In this document: one piece after another, positions 8,428-16,605 of the stretch
How the letters are laid out: the number at the start of each line of letters is the position of its first letter
Position numbering within the stretch: position 1 is the first letter of the stretch
Assembly: GCF_025151215.1 (NCBI RefSeq)
Contig: NZ_CP102286.1
Coordinates: forward strand, 744,001 to 808,000
Direction: 5' to 3'
DNA: 64,000 nt
Source of the DNA: Parabacteroides merdae ATCC 43184
Lineage (GTDB): Bacteria; Bacteroidota; Bacteroidia; Bacteroidales; Tannerellaceae
The notes under the pieces: generated by a model
What the model was told of the DNA's origin: nothing
The model's database searches: none
Seen by the model: only the letters and a program-made list of their open reading frames with translations
Program-made: the position numbers and the translations under genes

Positions 8428-8489
8428 AATAAGAGAAGAGAGCTTGCCGGAAAACCCATTAGGTTTCGACATACTCTCTTTCCCTTATT
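8428..8489 (-). terminator. Possible terminator hairpin after the PanE-like gene
   Basis: Imperfect inverted repeat between AATAAGAGAAGAGAG at 8428-8442 and CTCTCTTTCCCTTATT at 8474-8489, just past the stop of the ketopantoate reductase-like gene. The long loop and the lack of a clean T-run make it a weak call. Confidence 0.35.
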
Positions 8490-8495
8490 GGGAAA

Positions 8496-9434
8496 TTAAT
8501 CCGCCACCGGATAGGGAAATTCGGTCAACCCTTTGTACATGAATTGATAGGTCGGAACTTCGATTCCCAATTCTTGGGCAGTTCGTACGACATAGCCTGT
8601 CAATGTTTCCACTTCGGTGCGATTGCCTTTTTGAAAATCACTGTGCATGGAGGTTGTGGAGTTGTTAGGCATGATCTTCTGGGCGTCGATGGCGGAGAAT
8701 ACTTGACCGTCCGGCAGACGAATCCCTTTGGCTTCTGCCACGCTTTTGAGTTCATAACCTAATGTGATGAACAGATCGATATGGTTATTTACCACTTCGC
8801 CAATCGTTTCATTGAAATAGGAGGTGATAGTGGCGGCGGTCGAGATCATGAAGAATTTCTTCCAGATTTCCAAGTCAATGTCATCCGGTATTGTGGTAAG
8901 GATACGGGCGTTGGCCAATATATCCTGTAAGTCTTTCTGTCGTTTCTTGTTTCCTTGTTTACTTCCGAAGAACATCCGGTCCTTTATGGTGAACTTTTCC
9001 ACTCTTCCCGGTCTGACCAAGCGGGAACCGATGTAAACGCATCCTTTCCAAACCTCATTGTTCGGTAATAGCTTTTGTATGCGTTCCGCTATATCCGCTC
9101 CGTTCAGCAGGGGAATGATAACCGTATTAGGGCCGATGATCGGAGTCAGCTGAACTATATTCTCCTCCAAGTCGTAGCTTTTGGTACAGCAAAACAGGTA
9201 ATCGACTGGTCCTATTTCAGCAGGATTGTCGGTTGCGAGGGTTGGTTTTGCTTTGATCGTCAGGAATGTATTTTTGACTTCGATGCCGTTCTTACGTATC
9301 TCTTCCAGGTTTTCACCCCGGGAAATGAAATAGATGTCAATATCTTCAGAGTCTTTGTAACGGGCAGCTAATAGTCCTCCGTAGTAGCCGCCTACAGCTC
9401 CTATACCGGAAATCGCTATTTTAGTTTTATTCAT
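8496..9434 (-). CDS. 2-dehydropantoate 2-reductase family protein
   Basis: 312-residue ApbA/PanE-type oxidoreductase. It has an N-terminal NAD(P)-binding Rossmann motif (IAISGIGAVGGYYGG), the linker CCTKSYDLEENI and the family signature LLNGADIAERI. The C-terminal helical half contains EIWKKFFMISTAATITSYF with the conserved lysine and the NSTTSMHSDFQKGNRTEVETLTGYVV block. PanE reduces ketopantoate to pantoate with NADPH in coenzyme A synthesis; many paralogues act on other 2-oxo acids. No other pantothenate gene is nearby, so the exact substrate is uncertain. Monocistronic by appearance. Confidence 0.85.
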   Translation of the reverse strand: MNKTKIAISGIGAVGGYYGGLLAARYKDSEDIDIYFISRGENLEEIRKNGIEVKNTFLTIKAKPTLATDNPAEIGPVDYLFCCTKSYDLEENIVQLTPIIGPNTVIIPLLNGADIAERIQKLLPNNEVWKGCVYIGSRLVRPGRVEKFTIKDRMFFGSKQGNKKRQKDLQDILANARILTTIPDDIDLEIWKKFFMISTAATITSYFNETIGEVVNNHIDLFITLGYELKSVAEAKGIRLPDGQVFSAIDAQKIMPNNSTTSMHSDFQKGNRTEVETLTGYVVRTAQELGIEVPTYQFMYKGLTEFPYPVAD

Positions 9435-9482
9435 GTTCTTGTCTTGTTATTTTTACAAAGATGAAAAATAAAATTGGAAAAA

Positions 9483-10343
9483 CTATATCAGTTTGAGTTC
9501 TTTTAGAAAGTCGGGGATACATTGTTCAAAATTAACACCAAAGCGGTAGTCCGTTTTTACATTATATGTCCGGCGTATACTGTCTGCTGTGAAGTTTACG
9601 GCTATTTGTGCTGATTCGCTTAAGCTGAAGTTATTCAGCAGGCCGGATAACAGGGCGCTCGCAAAAACATCTCCTGTTCCGTGATAACTTCCTGGTATCC
9701 TTTCGGAAAACAGGTAGTCTGTCGAATCTTTCCTTTGGTCGTAGGTCGCAGCTCCCAATTTCTTTTCTTCAAAGTATACACCGGTCAGTACGATCTTTTT
9801 CGGTCCGAGCTTGCTTAGTTTTTTTAAGATTTTTTCGATATAGGCCTGCGTATAGGGACCGGGATGGTAGCTCTCTTCCAGTAATAAAGCAGCTTCGGTC
9901 AGGTTAGGGACGATGATGTCTGCTTTCCTGCATAAGGATCTCATGCCTGTTGCAAACTCAGGCTGGAATATGCGATATAGTTCTCCGTTGTCCGCCATTA
10001 CCGGATCTACCAGGATCAGGTTGTTTTTTGATCTGAATAGTTCGAAAAACTCTTTGACGAGGTCCAGTTGTTCGAATGAACCTAAGAAACCGCTGTAGGT
10101 CGCATCGAATTGTATATCGAGCGACTTCCAGTGCTGCATAAAAGCCCGCATGTCGCTTGTCAGGTCGCGGTAAGTGTATCCGCTGATTCCTCCTGTATGA
10201 GTCGATAATATGGCGGTCGGCATGGCACATGCTTCTATTCCGGCGGCGGAAAGGATAGGCAAAGCAACAGTTAGAGAGCATTTTCCGAATCCGGACAAGT
10301 CATGTATGGCAGCCACACGTTTTTGATAATCTTTATTTTCCAT
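9483..10343 (-). CDS. pdxY: Pyridoxamine kinase
   Basis: 286-residue ribokinase-fold kinase of the PdxK/PdxY type that phosphorylates pyridoxal or pyridoxamine in the B6 salvage pathway. Visible features are the N-terminal HDLSGFGKCSLTVALPILSAAGIEACAMPTA block, the middle segment ILVDPVMADNGELY that contacts the phosphate donor, the IVPNLTEAALL motif, and the anion-hole GTGDVFASALLSGLL with the catalytic aspartate. Length is typical (270-290). The gene reads left and is divergent from msrAB, with 74 bp between the starts holding both promoters. Confidence 0.88.
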   Translation of the reverse strand: MENKDYQKRVAAIHDLSGFGKCSLTVALPILSAAGIEACAMPTAILSTHTGGISGYTYRDLTSDMRAFMQHWKSLDIQFDATYSGFLGSFEQLDLVKEFFELFRSKNNLILVDPVMADNGELYRIFQPEFATGMRSLCRKADIIVPNLTEAALLLEESYHPGPYTQAYIEKILKKLSKLGPKKIVLTGVYFEEKKLGAATYDQRKDSTDYLFSERIPGSYHGTGDVFASALLSGLLNNFSLSESAQIAVNFTADSIRRTYNVKTDYRFGVNFEQCIPDFLKELKLI

Positions 10344-10417
10344 TTATATGTTATGACTTTATTTTTCTATAACAACAAAAAATATTTCCGATTTGTTATT
10401 TGAGAAATAGATAGGCT

Positions 10418-11482
10418 ATGAGAAATATTGCTATTATTGCACTGTTATTGGCATGTGTCAGTGTGGCTGGCAACGCTGGGAACAGGAAAGAGTTTGATTT
10501 AATGAAACAAGAAAATATGAAGATGAAAGACAAGGCTGAAATATATCTGGCAGGCGGTTGCTTCTGGGGTACGGAACATTTCTTGAAACAGATCAGAGGT
10601 GTGGAACAAACGGAAGTCGGTTATGCCAACAGCCAAGTTCCCAATCCAACCTATAAAGAGGTGTGCACCGGGAATACCGGAGCGGTAGAAACAGTTAAGG
10701 TTGTTTATGATCCGCGAACGGTCGACTTGGATCTACTGTTAGATTTGTACTTTCAGACGATAGATCCGACTAGTGTCAACCGTCAGGGTGGGGACAGTGG
10801 TTTACAATATCGTACGGGCATTTATTATATCGATAAAGACGATGCTCCGGTGATCGAAGCTGCCATTAAGGATTTGGCAAAAGACTATGCGAAGCCGATC
10901 GCCATCGAGGTGATGCCACTCGTTAATTTTTATGCTGCGGAGGAATACCATCAGGATTATTTGGATAAGAATGTGGGCGGTTATTGCCATATTAATCCGA
11001 AATTGTTTGAATTGGCACGGAAAGCTAATGCCCGTCCTGTTTATGCAAAGCCGGATGATGTGACTCTTAAGAATAAACTTTCGGACATACAGTATGCCGT
11101 AACGCAAAAAAATGCCACGGAGCCTGCATTCCGCAATGAGTACTGGAATGAGCATAGGGAAGGAATCTATGTCGATATTACGACTGGTGAACCGCTTTTC
11201 GTATCTACCGATAAGTTTGATTCCGGCTGTGGCTGGCCCAGTTTTTCCAAACCGATTGATAAGAAACTGATTGTCGAAAAGCCGGATACTTCGCATGGAA
11301 TGACCCGGACAGAAGTACGCAGCCAGACGGGGAATGCTCATTTAGGTCATGTCTTTCCGGATGGTCCTGCCGATAAAGGAGGTCTACGATATTGTATAAA
11401 CAGCGCTTCACTGCGGTTTATCCCGAAAGAAAAGATGAAAGAAGAAGGTTATGGGGATTATTTGCCTCTTCTGAAGAAATAA
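10418..11482 (+). CDS. msrAB: Exported bifunctional methionine sulfoxide reductase MsrA/MsrB
   Basis: 354 residues. A signal peptide ([20 protein letters not shown]) predicts export. The MsrA domain (about 40-200) has the catalytic GGCFWG (C48) and GGYCHIN (C190). The MsrB domain (about 215-340) has SGCGWPSF (C271), [10 protein letters not shown] and catalytic C326 in [12 protein letters not shown]. The zinc-binding CxxC pairs found in many MsrB proteins are absent: [15 protein letters not shown] and [11 protein letters not shown] stand where they would be, so this is a zinc-free form. The protein repairs both S- and R-methionine sulfoxide in exported proteins. The thioredoxin-like lipoprotein at 13.2 kb could supply electrons, but that is inference. 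Confidence 0.93.
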   Translation: MRNIAIIALLLACVSVAGNAGNRKEFDLMKQENMKMKDKAEIYLAGGCFWGTEHFLKQIRGVEQTEVGYANSQVPNPTYKEVCTGNTGAVETVKVVYDPRTVDLDLLLDLYFQTIDPTSVNRQGGDSGLQYRTGIYYIDKDDAPVIEAAIKDLAKDYAKPIAIEVMPLVNFYAAEEYHQDYLDKNVGGYCHINPKLFELARKANARPVYAKPDDVTLKNKLSDIQYAVTQKNATEPAFRNEYWNEHREGIYVDITTGEPLFVSTDKFDSGCGWPSFSKPIDKKLIVEKPDTSHGMTRTEVRSQTGNAHLGHVFPDGPADKGGLRYCINSASLRFIPKEKMKEEGYGDYLPLLKK

Positions 11483-11501
11483 AATCAGGCTTATATATTG
11501 A

Positions 11502-11531
11502 TGAGGCAGTATCCACTGCCTCATGTTTTTT
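11502..11531. terminator. Intrinsic terminator between msrAB and DUF418 gene
   Basis: Perfect stem TGAGGCAG / CTGCCTCA (11502-11509 and 11516-11523) with a 6-nt loop followed by TGTTTTTT. It ends transcription of msrAB; the convergent DUF418 gene stops at its edge. Confidence 0.85.
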
Positions 11532-12711
11532 ATTTATTGTTCGAGAACATCCAAGTCCATTTATGCCATATGCTTTCCAAGGGACCTTGTTTGTGGCTTG
11601 CCAGCCACCATTTGCAGAACGAAACTTGTAACAGGAAGAGGGCGAACCCGATTAGTAAACTTATTGTATAGCCACAATAAGGAGCTAAATATAGTCCGAA
11701 CGGGAAATAGATGATCGCTCCCATGATTGATTGCGCGATATAATTTGTCAGGCTCATCTTACCGTAAAAACGCAGAGCTGAAACAGCTTTCCTGAAGCAT
11801 TCTTTCTGGTATAAGAGTACAAACGAGGAAACGAGGATGAATGTAAACGCAAATTTCTGCCACATGTCGAAAGCTGTCCCTACGGTTTGCTTGATCAAGG
11901 CATTGTCGCTTGCCATGATCTGTTCTTTTAAGGAATACAAGGGAGCGAAACAGATTGCAGCAATAATAAGAACCTTTACCCAAAAACGCAGGTGTGTTTC
12001 GCTTGTAACGAATAGTTCTTTTCTGCCGATATAAAGTCCCACCAGGAATAGACCTGCCGTCTGCAGAAAACGTCCGGCTCCGATAGCCCAGTACAAACTT
12101 GCTTTTTGTCCTAACGTGATATTGCCCCAGATGAAGTCCAGGAAATTTCCGGCTTTGGTATATTCGGCGACCTCACTGTACATGGCGCCTACGCCGAGAT
12201 CCGGCAGAGCATGGGCAGGATTGAGCAGACTCATGATGTAGTGATACCATTCTATAGGTTGGATTAATAATATAATAGCTGTGATCAAGATCGCTTTGTC
12301 ACTCCATTTGCGGACCAGAAATAAAACCAAACCTACTACGGCAAATAACAACAGTACGTCTCCGGCCGGGAAAAAAGCGGCATTCAAGGTTGCGAAGCCA
12401 AGCAACAGAACCAATCGCCATAAGAAGCGGTAGCCGAAGTCTTTTCCTTTCTTTGTCTGATTATGACATTGGATATAGAATGTAAACCCGAACAAAAGAG
12501 CGAAAATAGCATAAGCTTTTCCTGCAAACAGGGAAAAAATGACGTTAAACACTCCGTCGTTTAAGACGGCTAGCCATGCTGGTTGTTCTGTTGGATAGAC
12601 TGGAAAGATAAAATGTTCCAGATTATGCACTAAAATAATTGCCATGACGGCAAATCCTCTTAGTGCATCGACTACTTCAATACGTGGGATTTTACTTGCT
12701 GATAGTTCCAT
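11530..12711 (-). CDS. DUF418 domain membrane protein
   Basis: 393-residue polytopic inner-membrane protein of the DUF418/YeiB type. The N-terminus carries the acyltransferase-like signature RIEVVDALRGFAVMAIILVHNLEHF, followed by about nine hydrophobic segments. The conserved C-terminal DUF418 block includes YGKMSLTNYIAQSIMGAIIYF and ends WWLASHKQGPLESIWHKWTW, the family's closing motif. Members are common in Bacteroidota and Bacillota, but the reaction is unknown; the RGF/H motif suggests a distant link to acyltransferase-3 proteins. Single gene, convergent with msrAB. Confidence 0.85.
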   Translation of the reverse strand: MELSASKIPRIEVVDALRGFAVMAIILVHNLEHFIFPVYPTEQPAWLAVLNDGVFNVIFSLFAGKAYAIFALLFGFTFYIQCHNQTKKGKDFGYRFLWRLVLLLGFATLNAAFFPAGDVLLLFAVVGLVLFLVRKWSDKAILITAIILLIQPIEWYHYIMSLLNPAHALPDLGVGAMYSEVAEYTKAGNFLDFIWGNITLGQKASLYWAIGAGRFLQTAGLFLVGLYIGRKELFVTSETHLRFWVKVLIIAAICFAPLYSLKEQIMASDNALIKQTVGTAFDMWQKFAFTFILVSSFVLLYQKECFRKAVSALRFYGKMSLTNYIAQSIMGAIIYFPFGLYLAPYCGYTISLLIGFALFLLQVSFCKWWLASHKQGPLESIWHKWTWMFSNNK

Positions 12712-12877
12712 ATAAGTTGTTTATTAAGTTTCAATGTTCAAATATAGGTAATTTTGATTTCAAAGCATCCATGTTTTGAAATTGGAAAAGTTCACAAGCA
12801 GTATTCAAGCGATATTGGGTAACAAATTGTGAGAATGCATTCCTTTGCATCGCTTGGAAGCAGGACTTTCGGGCAAT

Positions 12878-12912
12878 AAAAAAAGCCACAAATCATTGAT
12901 TTGTAGCTTTTT
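12878..12912 (-). terminator. Intrinsic terminator of tRNA-Ser
   Basis: Stem AGC-ACAAATCA / TGATTTGT-GCT with a two-base loop and T-runs on both sides. On the minus strand it lies about 35 bases past the tRNA-Ser 3' end. Confidence 0.75.
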
Positions 12913-12948
12913 GTCCGTTCGCTGACCATTTCTGTCCAGTAGGTTCTG

Positions 12949-13033
12949 CGGAGAAAGAGGGATTCGAACCCCCGGAACCTCTCAGTTCAACGGTTTTCAA
13001 GACCGCCGCAATCGACCACTCTGCCATCTCTCC
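12949..13033 (-). tRNA. tRNA-Ser (anticodon UGA)
   Basis: 85-nt cloverleaf on the minus strand. The acceptor arm GGAGAGA pairs with TTTCTCC and is followed by discriminator G. The anticodon arm reads CGGTCTTGAAAACCG with anticodon TGA, there is a long class II variable arm, and the T-arm GGGGGTTCGAATCCC is intact. CCA is not encoded. Confidence 0.95.
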
Positions 13034-13219
13034 AATATGTATGCAAGTATTTTTTAATTGCAGTGCAAAAGTAGTGATTATTTTCGAATAATCAAATTTG
13101 GTGATGGATATTTTTTCTTTTCACTCTATTCATTTTCTTTTAACCACTGAGAATAAACGTTTGTGTCTTTTTATTGTTACTTTTGTAAGTGATAATAATT
13201 AAATAGTAATAAGTTTTAT

Positions 13220-13693
13220 ATGAGAAGTTTGAAAAGTTTATTGATGGTTGTGGCCGCGCTGATTTTGGTCAGTTGCTCCATGTCTGCAAAACCAGAAAAA
13301 AATGAAACGGAAAAGGTGTCATCAGCGCAGGGGGAAGTGATTGTTTTGAATAAAGCGGACTTCCTGTCGAAAGTATATAATTACGAAAAGAATCAGACTC
13401 AATGGGTGTACGAAGGAAACAAACCTGCTATTATTGATTTTTATGCAGATTGGTGCGGTCCTTGCAAGAAAGTATCTCCGATCCTGAAAGAACTGGCTGC
13501 ACAGTATAAGGACGATATCGTTATTTATAAGATAAATGTAGATAATGAAAAAGAGCTGGCTTCGGCATTTGGTATACAGAGTATCCCGACGTTGCTGTTC
13601 ATCCCCAAGACGGGTAAACCACAGATAGCCCAGGGAGCTTTATCAAAAGAACAGTTTGTAGAGCAGATAGATAATTTCTTGCTGAAAAAATAA
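13220..13693 (+). CDS. Thioredoxin-like lipoprotein
   Basis: 157 residues. The signal peptide ends in a lipobox (LILVSC, C19), so the protein should be anchored to a membrane on the periplasmic side. A thioredoxin fold follows with the redox motif WCGPC (C79, C82) after FYADWCGPCKK, and cis-proline region SIPTLLFIP. Residues 20-40 are a Ser/Lys/Glu-rich linker. The unmodified WCGPC favours a disulfide-reducing role rather than an oxidase of the DsbA type. Possible partners include exported MsrAB at 10.4 kb; this is an inference from function only. Monocistronic, with its own terminator. Confidence 0.9.
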   Translation: MRSLKSLLMVVAALILVSCSMSAKPEKNETEKVSSAQGEVIVLNKADFLSKVYNYEKNQTQWVYEGNKPAIIDFYADWCGPCKKVSPILKELAAQYKDDIVIYKINVDNEKELASAFGIQSIPTLLFIPKTGKPQIAQGALSKEQFVEQIDNFLLKK

Positions 13694-13731
13694 GGTTTTG
13701 ATATATTTCTGTTGGAAATGTTGTGATTTGG

Positions 13732-13765
13732 AACGCCCGATTCTCGTGTAGGATCGGGCGTTTTT
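13732..13765 (+). terminator. Intrinsic terminator of the thioredoxin-like gene
   Basis: Stem ACGCCCGAT / ATCGGGCGT with an 11-nt loop followed by TTTTT, about 40 bases past the stop codon. Confidence 0.88.
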
Positions 13766-13802
13766 AACTTCTGCGAATGTTCGCGAGGAGAGATAAAGGG
13801 AT

Positions 13803-13842
13803 AAAAAAAAGAGGATATCTGCAAAGATATCCTCTTTTTTAT
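13803..13842 (-). terminator. Intrinsic terminator of rpsP
   Basis: Perfect stem GAGGATATC / GATATCCTC (13811-13819 and 13826-13834) with a 6-nt loop. A-runs and T-runs flank it, so it works on both strands. It lies just beyond the rpsP stop. Confidence 0.85.
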
Positions 13843-13858
13843 TTTGGCAAAGCTCGAA

Positions 13859-14407
13859 TTATTCAGCGCTTTCTGCTGCAGGAGCTTCTTCTGCTGGAGC
13901 GGCAGCAGCTGCTTCTTCAGCTTGCTTAGCAGCTTCAGCGGCTGCCAATTCTGCTTTCTTTTTAGCTACGATTTCAGCTTTTGCCTTATTTGCTTCTTTT
14001 TCAGCTTCCAGACGAGCAATGGCGGCAGCTTTTGCAGCTTCGCTATCTTTGTCCTTTACTGCTTGAACAGAAGCCTGTTTGTTTTTCAACCAAGCCTGAA
14101 ACTTAGTTTCAGCAGTAGCTTCGTCGAATGCACCCTTCTTAACACCTTCCAATAAGTGTTTTTTCAAGCAAACACCTTCGCGGGAAAGAATGTTACGAGT
14201 GGTATCTGTAGGTTGTGCACCTACCTGTAACCAATACAAAGCTCTTTCGAAGTTCAAATCTACTGTAGCAGGATTAGTGTTCGGATTATAAGAACCTATC
14301 CTTTCAATAAACTTTCCATCACGTGGAGCCCTGCTGTCTGCGACTACGATCTGATAAAAAGCGTAGCTTTTGCGACCGTGTCTTTGCAATCTAATTTTTG
14401 TTGCCAT
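13859..14407 (-). CDS. rpsP: 30S ribosomal protein S16 with long Ala/Glu-rich tail
   Basis: 182 residues; the S16 core occupies about 1-85 ([58 protein letters not shown]). Most bacterial S16 proteins end near residue 80-90. Here about 95 more residues follow, first a helical basic section, then a low-complexity run of Ala, Glu and Lys ([17 protein letters not shown]). Such tails are common in Bacteroidota S16; their role is not known. S16 binds 16S rRNA and helps 30S assembly. It is encoded alone rather than with rimM/trmD. Confidence 0.97.
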   Translation of the reverse strand: MATKIRLQRHGRKSYAFYQIVVADSRAPRDGKFIERIGSYNPNTNPATVDLNFERALYWLQVGAQPTDTTRNILSREGVCLKKHLLEGVKKGAFDEATAETKFQAWLKNKQASVQAVKDKDSEAAKAAAIARLEAEKEANKAKAEIVAKKKAELAAAEAAKQAEEAAAAAPAEEAPAAESAE

Positions 14408-14446
14408 GTTTGAATAATTAATTTAAGCTGTTTGTATTAGCGGGTG

Positions 14447-14477
14447 CAAAGATAGGAATTTTCATAAACAAAACAAA
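14447..14477 (-). promoter_or_regulatory. rpsP promoter (Bacteroidota consensus)
   Basis: On the minus strand: -33 TTTG (14474-14477), 19-base spacer, -7 TATCTTTG (14447-14454). This is an exact match to the TTTG-N19-TAnnTTTG consensus, about 40 bases before the rpsP start, as expected for a strong ribosomal gene promoter. Confidence 0.8.
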
Positions 14478-14481
14478 TATA

Positions 14482-14510
14482 TTGTAGAAGAAAATAATTG
14501 ATTATCTTTG
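14482..14510 (+). promoter_or_regulatory. Probable promoter of the GH43 gene
   Basis: -7 box TATCTTTG at 14503-14510 with TTG at 14482-14484, an 18-base spacer. The start codon is 47 bases downstream. Confidence 0.5.
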
Positions 14511-14556
14511 TCGGCGTGTGAAATTCTCAATTATCAAATAATAAACGGATACATTT

Positions 14557-15498
14557 ATGAAGACGGATACGTTGAAGAAAATGCTATTGATGCTGTTGTG
14601 TGTTGTTTCGGTAAATATGACTGCTTTAGGGAAAGAACTGGTTTCGGATGTGTTGCCGATTGCCGATCCTTATATCCTGTTTTACAATGATACCTATTAT
14701 GCCTATGGAACATCCCGTGCGGACGGTTTCGAGGTGTACAGTTCTAAAGACATGAAATCGTGGGAGCGTTCTCCGCGCCTGGCACTGAGTAAAGAAGATT
14801 CTTACGGGGATAAATGGTTTTGGGCGCCGGAGGTCTACTATGTGGAGGAGGATAAGAAGTTTTATATGTTCTATTCGGTAGAGGAACATGTCTGTGTTGC
14901 CACGTCCGATTCTCCTTTGGGCCCATTTGTGCAAGATGAAAAGAAGCCGATTCGAGAAGAAAAAGGAATCGATACATCCGTCTTTTTCGATGAGGACGGG
15001 AAAGCCTATCTTTATTTTGTTCGCTTTACAAACGGTAATGTGATTTGGTGTGCGGAGCTGAAAGATAATCTGAAAGAGATCAAAGAAGAAACATTGACGC
15101 AATGTGTTGAAGCTACCGAACCGTGGGAGCTGGTGTTCGGAAAGGTGGTTGAAGGGCCTTCTATTGTCAAGCAGGGCGGGCTTTATTATATGTTCTACTC
15201 CGCAAATGACTTCAGAAGTCAGGATTATGCCGTAGGTTATGCAACCTCGGATTCTCCTTTCGGTCCATGGAGGAAAAGCGAGAAAAATCCGCTTTTGCAT
15301 AAAGTGGAAGAACTTGTCGGAACCGGTCATGGTGCACCCTTTTTGGACAAGGCGGGCAGATACCGCTATATTTTCCATGCCCATAAAAGTCAGACGGAAG
15401 TGAACCAGCGAAACTCTTATATTATTGATATGTCTCTGACTGGGAAGGATCGTGTTTCGATCGGTGGTGGTTTGATACGTCCGGAAGTCGTGAAATAA
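14557..15498 (+). CDS. Glycoside hydrolase family 43-type enzyme
   Basis: 313 residues with a signal peptide (MKTDTLKKMLLMLLCVVSVNMTALGK). Five-bladed beta-propeller of GH43 type with the three expected acids: D37 in IADPYILFYND (base), D139 in GIDTSVFFDEDG (pKa modulator) and E199 in VVEGPSIV (acid). Propeller strands such as GLYYMFYSAND and YRYIFHAHKS are clear. GH43 enzymes cut arabinose, xylose or galactose residues from plant and arabinogalactan glycans; the subfamily cannot be fixed by eye. It is not in a SusC/D locus. An AraC regulator gene converges from the right, with 41 bp between stops. Confidence 0.85.
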   Translation: MKTDTLKKMLLMLLCVVSVNMTALGKELVSDVLPIADPYILFYNDTYYAYGTSRADGFEVYSSKDMKSWERSPRLALSKEDSYGDKWFWAPEVYYVEEDKKFYMFYSVEEHVCVATSDSPLGPFVQDEKKPIREEKGIDTSVFFDEDGKAYLYFVRFTNGNVIWCAELKDNLKEIKEETLTQCVEATEPWELVFGKVVEGPSIVKQGGLYYMFYSANDFRSQDYAVGYATSDSPFGPWRKSEKNPLLHKVEELVGTGHGAPFLDKAGRYRYIFHAHKSQTEVNQRNSYIIDMSLTGKDRVSIGGGLIRPEVVK

Positions 15499-15539
15499 AT
15501 CTCTCTTTTTGACCGGGTGGGATGGCAAGGTTCAGTCAG

Positions 15540-16436
15540 TTAGTTTGCCATCCTGTACCCGTTGGGAGTATATCCTGTCATTCTCTTGAACCAACGGCTG
15601 AAATGCTGGGGATAAGGAAATCCCAGTTCATAAGATATCTCACCGATGGATTTCGAAGTATCGGACATTCGTTCCCGGGCTATATCCAATGTTTTCTGTT
15701 GAATATGTTTCAAGGCAGATATCCCGGTTTCTTTTCTTAACAAGTCTCCCAGGTAATTGGCCGACAGACAAAGTTTGTCGGCGCAATATTGTACCGATGG
15801 CATACCGCTTTCTGCTGGTGCATTTGAGGCGAAATAATCATCCAAAAGACTTTCGAAACGCGTCAGGATATCATGATTTACATTTTCGCGTGTAATGAAT
15901 TGTCGGTCATAAAAACGAATACAGTAATCGAGTAGCAGTTTGATATTATCCGTTATCAGTGATTTGCTGTGTTTGTCGATGGGATGTTGTAATTCTGTCC
16001 GTATCTTTTCCATACATTCGAGGACGATTTTGCGTTCTTGTTCCGAAAGATGCAATGCTTCGTTTGCATTATAGGAAAAATAAGAATATTCTTTTATCAG
16101 ACGAGCTAATGGTGTCTTTTGCAAAAATTCAGGATGGAAAGCCAATACCCAGCCTTCTGGTTGATGTAGCCTTCCGTCGTCTTCAGACCCCATTATTTGT
16201 CCGGGTGCCAGAAAAAGCATTGTGCCTTGCCGGTAGTCGTAACAGCTTTGCCCATATTTCAGCTGTCCGCAATCTGTATCTTTCAATAAGATGGCATATA
16301 GGTTGTATAACTTCCGGCAATACCGTAATGGCTTTGCCTTACATCCTTCGATGACGCTGACTGAGAGATGTAAAGTCTCTACTCCGAAATAGTCATTGTA
16401 TTGCCGAACTGTGTCAATTTTCATTATTTCACTCAT
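15540..16436 (-). CDS. AraC family transcriptional regulator
   Basis: 298 residues. Residues 1-185 form a cupin-like sensor domain (YGQSCYDYRQGTMLFLAPGQIMGSEDDG) and the C-terminus has two AraC helix-turn-helix motifs (CADKLCLSANYLGDLLRKETG and SIGEISYELGFPYPQHFSRWFKRMTGYTPNGYR). Ligand unknown. The gene is divergent from the Tat aldo/keto reductase and lipoprotein hydrolase pair starting at 16606; the 169-bp gap is a natural place for its operator, so control of that pair is the best guess. Confidence 0.88.
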   Translation of the reverse strand: MSEIMKIDTVRQYNDYFGVETLHLSVSVIEGCKAKPLRYCRKLYNLYAILLKDTDCGQLKYGQSCYDYRQGTMLFLAPGQIMGSEDDGRLHQPEGWVLAFHPEFLQKTPLARLIKEYSYFSYNANEALHLSEQERKIVLECMEKIRTELQHPIDKHSKSLITDNIKLLLDYCIRFYDRQFITRENVNHDILTRFESLLDDYFASNAPAESGMPSVQYCADKLCLSANYLGDLLRKETGISALKHIQQKTLDIARERMSDTSKSIGEISYELGFPYPQHFSRWFKRMTGYTPNGYRMAN

Positions 16437-16605
16437 AAGCTATTCTCCTTGTGGATACAAAGTTACTTTTTTTGACAGAAATAGGATGCTGAAACGATAG
16501 GTTTATTAACCGATCGATGAAATTGGTATTTCTATCCGTAGTTTTGGTACGGACCGTGTGAATGTTCCTTTCTATTTTTGCAACAGAAAACAGAATATGT
16601 AAAAA

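Noticed and set aside
13160..13185. TTTG and TACTTTTG boxes before the thioredoxin-like gene
   Set aside because: Spacer is only 14 bases, too short for the Bacteroides promoter consensus.
14626..15528. 300-codon frame antisense to the GH43 gene
   Set aside because: Antisense shadow of a clear glycoside hydrolase.
15513..15560. Hairpin GGATGGCAA / TTGCCATCC between GH43 and AraC genes
   Set aside because: Good stem but no T-run on either strand, and one arm lies inside the AraC coding end; not called a terminator.
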